Positions 59,871-64,000 of a stretch of 64,000 nucleotides of DNA are shown here, in pieces (the stretch's first letter is position 1; every line of letters starts with the position of its first letter). Origin of the DNA: Segatella copri (GTDB taxonomy: Bacteria; Bacteroidota; Bacteroidia; Bacteroidales; Bacteroidaceae); assembly GCF_019249655.2 (NCBI RefSeq), contig NZ_CP137557.1, positions 1,671,001 to 1,735,000 on the forward strand, written 5' to 3'. Below the pieces are notes generated by a model, which was not told the DNA's origin, searched no databases, and saw only the letters and a list, made by a program, of their open reading frames with translations. A program made the position numbers and the translations under genes.

Positions 59871-60731
59871 TTAAATCCCCCTTGCCTTGTAGATTTTATC
59901 CTTGGCATCGTTGATTTCCTGGAACTTCTTCTCTGCGGCACGGCGCACATCCTCGCCCAGGGCTGCCACCTTGTCCGGGTGATGCTTCAGCGCCATCTTG
60001 CGATAGGCAGCCTTCACCTCGTCGTTAGAGGCATCGGGCGTGATGCCCAGAATGCGGTAGGCATCATCAAGCGATGTGTCGGATGATGCCGATGAACTGC
60101 TGTCGCCATGCATGCCCAGCATCTGGTCTACATCCGATGGCTCCAGACCCATGTGGATGGCTATCTCCTTCAGGGCCTGAACCTCTTCTGGAGAAACCAC
60201 GTTGTCGGCCTGGGCTATCATCACCAGGAAGTTGAGCAGCTGCAGGCGCTGCTCGTACATCATGTTGGCACGAATCTGATGGCAGCTGTCGTGTATCACG
60301 CTGCGATATTGCTGCATGCCCATGCGCTTCTGCTGCTCAAAGAGCTTGAGAAGTATCTCCTCGCCCTGCTTCTTGGCCGATTCGCCGAAGTTCTGGAGCA
60401 GGAACCGGCGCACCAGCTCCATCTCAGAATGCATAATCTTGCCATCCACGGCAATGATATACGAAGACAATACCAGAAGCGAGAACATGAAGCTGTTGCG
60501 CTGGCCCTCGTAGGCATGCTGCTGGCCGTAGCCCTGCTGGCTTCTTCCGTAGCCGCTGTAGGCTTCGTAGGCGTTGGAGTATTCATTGCCCTCGCCCCCG
60601 CCATTGCCCGGCTTGTTCACCTCGTCCATGCCGTGGTCGAAGAGTGAGCCCAGGGCAAAGCCGGCAAGGGCGCCAAGAGGTCCGCCGGTGATGAAACCGA
60701 GGAAACCTCCTATCCATTTTCCTGCCGCCAT
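59871..60731 (-). CDS. TerB / J-domain (DjlA-like) protein
   Basis: 286 residues. A glycine-rich hydrophobic N-terminus (GGFLGFITGGPLGALAGFAL) may insert in the membrane. A Gly/Tyr/Gln-rich linker (about 40-75) is followed by a TerB-like helical domain (about 80-200: SYIIAVDGKIMHSEMELVRR, NFLVMIAQADNVVSPEEVQA) and a C-terminal J domain with the HPD motif (MALKHHPDKVAAL). This matches DjlA, a membrane-bound co-chaperone of DnaK. It lies 6 bases after the MaoC gene on the same strand. Confidence 0.92.
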   Translation of the reverse strand: MAAGKWIGGFLGFITGGPLGALAGFALGSLFDHGMDEVNKPGNGGGEGNEYSNAYEAYSGYGRSQQGYGQQHAYEGQRNSFMFSLLVLSSYIIAVDGKIMHSEMELVRRFLLQNFGESAKKQGEEILLKLFEQQKRMGMQQYRSVIHDSCHQIRANMMYEQRLQLLNFLVMIAQADNVVSPEEVQALKEIAIHMGLEPSDVDQMLGMHGDSSSSASSDTSLDDAYRILGITPDASNDEVKAAYRKMALKHHPDKVAALGEDVRRAAEKKFQEINDAKDKIYKARGI

Positions 60732-60737
60732 GTCGGT

Positions 60738-61205
60738 TTAGTTCTCGAAATAATAGAGGAACTGGGCGATGCCAGAAAGGGCTGGCTTGCGCTGGCCTTC
60801 AATCTCGATGGTAAACTTGATGCTGGTCTTGCAGATGCCGCGCAGGTTCTGAATCTCATGGAGTGTTGCCACGAGGCGAACGCGTGAACCGGTGATTACC
60901 GGCTGGCCGAAGCGCATCTCGTCCATGCCGTAGTTAACGAGCATCTTGATGTTGTTCACCTCGATGATCTGCTGCCAGAGGTAAGGCAACACCGAGAGGG
61001 TGAGGTAGCCGTGGGCGATGGTGCTGTGGTAAGGGCTTTCTACCTTGGCGCGCTCTACGTCTACGTGGATCCACTGTGGGTCGAGGGTAGCGTCTGCAAA
61101 CTTGTTGATACGATCCTGGTCGATCTGCAACCATTCTGACTCTCCTAATTTCTCACCCAGGTGAGAAGCAAATTCCTCATAGGAATTGATAACTAACTTT
61201 GCCAT
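60738..61205 (-). CDS. MaoC-family (hotdog-fold) dehydratase
   Basis: 155 residues. LGESEWLQIDQDRINKFADA, then WIHVDVERAKVESPYHSTIA and HGYLTLSVLPYLWQ give the (R)-enoyl-CoA hydratase catalytic pattern (D-x5-H region AHGYLTLSVLP). The enzyme hydrates enoyl-CoA or, in other members, acts as a dehydratase; the substrate is not known here. It is upstream of the DjlA-like gene and probably cotranscribed. Confidence 0.92.
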   Translation of the reverse strand: MAKLVINSYEEFASHLGEKLGESEWLQIDQDRINKFADATLDPQWIHVDVERAKVESPYHSTIAHGYLTLSVLPYLWQQIIEVNNIKMLVNYGMDEMRFGQPVITGSRVRLVATLHEIQNLRGICKTSIKFTIEIEGQRKPALSGIAQFLYYFEN

Positions 61206-61279
61206 TTTTTATCTATTTTAATAATTTGTTATTTTCAGTCTTCTGCTTTTAACTATAAACTATAAACTATTAACTCAAA

Positions 61280-62533
61280 TCAGTCTCTTCTGAAGATGTC
61301 GCGGGTGTATACCTTCTCCTTCACATCGTCCAGGCACTTGTCGTAGCGGTTGGCGATGATGGCATGGCTCTGGCGCTTGAAATCCTCCAGGTTGTTCACC
61401 ACGAGACTTCCGAAGAAGGTGCTTCCGTTCTTCAGCGTCGGCTCGTAGATAATCACCTGGGCACCCTTTGCCTTGATGCGCTTCATCACGCCCTGGATGC
61501 TGCTCTGGCGGAAGTTGTCGCTGTTGCTCTTCATCGTGAGGCGGTAAACGCCGATGGTGCAAGGCTTCTCTTCTGCCTCGTTGTAGTTGTTCTGGTTGGC
61601 GTAGTCGTAGTAGCCAGCCATGTTGAGCACTCGGTCGGCGATGAAATCCTTGCGGGTGCGGTTGCTCTCCACGATGGCCTGGATCAGGTTCTCAGGCACG
61701 TCGGCATAGTTGGCGAGCAGCTGCTTGGTATCCTTTGGCAGGCAGTAGCCGCCATAGCCGAAGGATGGGTTGTTGTAGAAGGTGCCGATTCTCGGGTCGA
61801 GTCCCACGCCGTCGATGATAGCCTTGGTGTCGAGTCCCTTCATTTCGGCGTATGTATCCAGCTCGTTGAAGTAGCTTACTCTCAGGGCGAGGTAGGTGTT
61901 GGCGAAGAGCTTCACTGCCTCAGCCTCGGTGAGTCCCATGAAGAGGGTGTCGATGTTCTCCTTGATGGCTCCCTCCTGCAGCAGGGCTGCGAAGATGTGG
62001 GCTGCCTTGTCGAGGCGTTCGTCGCCCTCGGGTCTTCCCACGATGATGCGGCTAGGGTAGAGGTTGTCGTAGAGGGCCTTGCTTTCGCGGAGGAATTCGG
62101 GTGCGAAGATGATGTTGTCGCAGTTCATCTTCTTGCGGATGTTCTCGGTGTAGCCCACTGGTATGGTGCTCTTGATAACCATGATGGCATCGGGATTCAC
62201 CTCTTTTACGAGTTCTATCACCTCTTCTACGTGTGATGTGTCGAAGTAGTTTCTCACGGGGTCGTAGTTAGTAGGTGTGGCGATTACCACGTAGTCGGCG
62301 TCCCTGTAGGCTTCTGCTCCATCGGTGGTAGCCTTGAGGTTGAGTTCCTTTTCTGTCAGGTACTTCTCTATATAGTCGTCCTGGATAGGTGACTTTCTGT
62401 TGTTGATGAGTTCCACTTTTTCCGGAACCACATCCACAGCCACTACCTGGTGGTGCTGGCTTAGCAACGTAGCGATGCTGAGTCCTACATAGCCTGTTCC
62501 GGCTACGGCTATTTTCATATTGTCTGTTGCCAT
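61280..62533 (-). CDS. ugd: UDP-glucose 6-dehydrogenase
   Basis: 417 residues from the ATG at 62533; the frame runs further upstream, but the promoter lies there (62559-62566). Five codons later a second ATG ([19 protein letters not shown]) is also possible. NAD-binding [39 protein letters not shown] and the catalytic Cys in [20 protein letters not shown] mark the family. It oxidises UDP-glucose to UDP-glucuronate for capsule or exopolysaccharide. It stands apart from a visible polysaccharide locus. Confidence 0.96.
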   Translation of the reverse strand: MATDNMKIAVAGTGYVGLSIATLLSQHHQVVAVDVVPEKVELINNRKSPIQDDYIEKYLTEKELNLKATTDGAEAYRDADYVVIATPTNYDPVRNYFDTSHVEEVIELVKEVNPDAIMVIKSTIPVGYTENIRKKMNCDNIIFAPEFLRESKALYDNLYPSRIIVGRPEGDERLDKAAHIFAALLQEGAIKENIDTLFMGLTEAEAVKLFANTYLALRVSYFNELDTYAEMKGLDTKAIIDGVGLDPRIGTFYNNPSFGYGGYCLPKDTKQLLANYADVPENLIQAIVESNRTRKDFIADRVLNMAGYYDYANQNNYNEAEEKPCTIGVYRLTMKSNSDNFRQSSIQGVMKRIKAKGAQVIIYEPTLKNGSTFFGSLVVNNLEDFKRQSHAIIANRYDKCLDDVKEKVYTRDIFRRD

Positions 62534-62558
62534 TACTTTTTTGAATTTAAAATTTCTG

Positions 62559-62566
62559 CAAAGATA
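62559..62566 (-). promoter_or_regulatory. -7 box of ugd
   Basis: Minus strand TATCTTTG, 26 bases before the ATG at 62533. It rules out the upstream in-frame starts. Confidence 0.65.
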
Positions 62567-62782
62567 ATAATAAATAGGTAGAAAACAAAATGTAGGGCTG
62601 ATTTTTATTAAAAAATAACTGTATTTGCAGCAAAAAAGCCCCTCCAAAATTTGCGTATTTCTGAGCAGCCGTACAGTTGCCCGGAAATATGCGAATTTTG
62701 AAGGGGGATAAATGGGGTGTTTTGGCGATAATGATGGAAAAATGGGATGGAAACGGAGGGGATGCCCTGCTGCCCATTTTTC

Positions 62783-63241
62783 TTATATTGTCAATAAATC
62801 GGAGTATTCGGGGATGTCTTCAAGGAATACATATTTTTTACCTTCATAGTCCATCTTGCAGATGTAATGCTCCAGCCCGTTGCTCACCACCAGGAAGTCT
62901 ACGTGGAGCAGAAGATTGTATACCGATATCTGGTCGAACACCTTCTGAGTGATGGGGATGTGGGGTGCCTTGTACTCGATGATCATCCGGGGGCTCAGGT
63001 CGCGGCTATAGAGCACGCTGTCGGCACGCAGCACCTTGTCGCCGCTTTTGAGTTGAATCTCGTTGGCAAGCAGTCCGGCAGGATAGCCCTTGTGCTCTAT
63101 GAGGAAGTGAACGAAATGCTGGCGCACCCACTCCTCGGGAGTGAGCGCCACGTATTTTCTGCGCAGCACATCCAGGATTCTGGGCTGCTGTCGGGTGCCC
63201 GAAACCTTGATGTCGAAAGTTGGCAAGTTTAAGCGAATCAT
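62783..63241 (-). CDS. HsdR N-terminal-like PD-(D/E)XK domain protein
   Basis: 152 residues. LTPEEWVRQHFVHFLIEHKG, then KVLRADSVLYSRDLSPRMII and EYKAPHIPITQKVFDQISVY are the 'type I restriction enzyme R protein N-terminal' (HSDR_N_2) nuclease-fold domain with D...ExK residues present. It stands alone without helicase part and next to holA, an arrangement common in Bacteroidota, so it is a core gene rather than part of the hsd locus at 8.7 kb. The function is unknown; a nuclease role in DNA repair is a guess. Confidence 0.9.
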   Translation of the reverse strand: MIRLNLPTFDIKVSGTRQQPRILDVLRRKYVALTPEEWVRQHFVHFLIEHKGYPAGLLANEIQLKSGDKVLRADSVLYSRDLSPRMIIEYKAPHIPITQKVFDQISVYNLLLHVDFLVVSNGLEHYICKMDYEGKKYVFLEDIPEYSDLLTI

Positions 63242-63295
63242 ATCTCTTTTTTAAATTTCTCTACCTTATTATATATATAGTTCGATTTATTTTTG

Positions 63296-63303
63296 TACCT
63301 TTG
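63296..63303 (+). promoter_or_regulatory. -7 box of holA
   Basis: TACCTTTG, 102 bases before the holA ATG. The leader overlaps the opposing promoter at 63384-63391. Confidence 0.6.
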
Positions 63304-63383
63304 CAGGTGGAAATGCAGGCCTCCTGGGGCATGCCATGGGCAAACTCATGGGCTGACTCCGGGGCTGCATCTGAATAACATTG

Positions 63384-63391
63384 CAAAGATA
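63384..63391 (-). promoter_or_regulatory. -7 box of the HsdR_N-like gene
   Basis: Minus strand TATCTTTG, 142 bases before the start codon at 63241. It faces the holA promoter. Confidence 0.55.
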
Positions 63392-63405
63392 CAAAAAATA
63401 AATCA

Positions 63406-64000
63406 ATGGCAGAAAAGAAAAGTGCAATAAGTTACGAGTCGGTGATGAAATCGCTGAAGGCTCGCGAGTTTGCGCCCGTATACGTGCTAATGGGCGACGA
63501 ACCTTTCTATATCGACAAGATCTGCGACTATATTGCGGAGTCGGTGCTGCAGCCCGAGGAGCGTGATTTCAACCAGACGGTGCTCTTCGGCGCGGATACC
63601 ACGGCGGTTCAGATAGTGGACCAGTGTAAGGGCTATCCGATGATGGCCGAGTATAGAGTGGTGATAGTGAAGGAGGCTCAGAACCTGAAGAGCCTGGAGG
63701 CGCTGGAGCGGTATCTGGAAAAGCCGGTGAAGTCTACCGTGCTCGTGATTTGTCATAAAAACGGCACGATAGACAGAAGAAAGAAATTCCTGCCCCGAGC
63801 AGAAAAGGCGGGCGTGGTCTTTGAAAGCAAGAAACTCTACGACCGGCAGCTGCCTGGCTTCATCGAGACCTATCTGAAGGCAAGGAAGGCTACGATAGAG
63901 CCGAAGGCAGTGCAGATGATAGCCGACCACATCGGAGCCGATCTCCACCGTCTCACATCGGAGCTCGACAAGCTGCTCATCTCGCTGAGCGATTCCGACC
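63406..64000 (+). CDS. holA: DNA polymerase III subunit delta, N-terminal part
   Basis: About 198 residues are visible and the gene runs off the window end. It starts at the ATG at 63406 (MAEKKSAISYESVMKSLKAR). FAPVYVLMGDEPFYIDKICD, then MMAEYRVVIVKEAQNLKSLE and LVICHKNGTIDRRKKFLPRA fit HolA, the clamp-loader subunit that opens the beta ring. The AAA-like domain is present without a Walker A, as expected for delta. No frame break is seen. Confidence 0.92.
   Translation, partial: MAEKKSAISYESVMKSLKAREFAPVYVLMGDEPFYIDKICDYIAESVLQPEERDFNQTVLFGADTTAVQIVDQCKGYPMMAEYRVVIVKEAQNLKSLEALERYLEKPVKSTVLVICHKNGTIDRRKKFLPRAEKAGVVFESKKLYDRQLPGFIETYLKARKATIEPKAVQMIADHIGADLHRLTSELDKLLISLSDSD

Overview
The window looks like the chromosome of a gut or oral Bacteroidota close to Prevotella/Segatella (P. 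copri-like). Four things point there. Most transcription units start with the Bacteroidota -7 box TAnnTTTG, often 19-20 bases after a TTG/TTTG box. LpxC is fused to FabZ. The tmRNA tag reads GENNYALAA. A 31-residue 'smalltalk' peptide sits beside an HU-like gene. The species is inferred from gene content, not from a database search.

Layout. 1-4.2 kb: end of a TolC / HlyD(EmrA) / MFS multidrug efflux operon and an AraC regulator. 4.2-7.5 kb: an ATPase-gene remnant, a fosmidomycin-resistance-type MFS exporter, yaaA, and a RelB/YoeB-type toxin-antitoxin pair. 7.5-8.7 kb: non-coding DNA crowded with palindromes, including five 18-bp palindromes at a 22-23 bp period. 8.7-18.5 kb: a type I restriction-modification locus (hsdR, hsdM, a DUF1016/YhcG nuclease gene, hsdS) followed by an inverted second N-terminal hsdS half, a tyrosine recombinase and a silent C-terminal hsdS half. 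All of these are joined by four copies of an 18-bp site, so the locus reads as a DNA-inversion specificity switch. 18.6-21.1 kb: gene remnants and a divergent pectinesterase. 21.2-33.3 kb: tmRNA, then a minus-strand housekeeping block (miaA, lpxA, lpxC-fabZ, lpxD, pyrF, prfA, purM, aroE, menG/ubiE, purC, phoH). 33.3-47.5 kb: more core genes (DUF5715 protein, CPA2 antiporter, pepT, tRNA-Arg, asnA, an outer-membrane barrel, AEC transporter, aguB and aguA for putrescine synthesis, a Nif3-like gene and a zinc-ribbon coiled-coil gene).

47.5-59.8 kb is an accessory island: smalltalk peptide, HU-like protein with a Gly-rich tail, nested inverted repeats, an Rpn-family nuclease plus a second broken one, a REP-associated tyrosine transposase bracketed by its probable REP elements, an unrecognised 331-residue protein, a complete ISL3-type insertion sequence with an exact 8-bp target duplication, a frameshifted small gene, and a DUF3987 primase/helicase-like gene with DUF5675 neighbours. 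59.8-64 kb returns to core genes (TerB/J-domain protein, MaoC dehydratase, ugd, an HsdR_N-like protein and the start of holA).

Three dispersed repeat families run through the window. One is REP-like hairpins with a tag-plus-palindrome form (five sites), probably served by the transposase at 50.8 kb. One is a ~281-bp element with terminal inverted repeats (three full copies and one partial), each full copy lying between two co-directional genes. The last is AT-rich direct repeats, one family of which has also entered the DUF3987 reading frame as 13-codon repeats. The most system-like finding is the hsdS switch with its embedded nuclease gene and palindrome-encoded peptide repeats.
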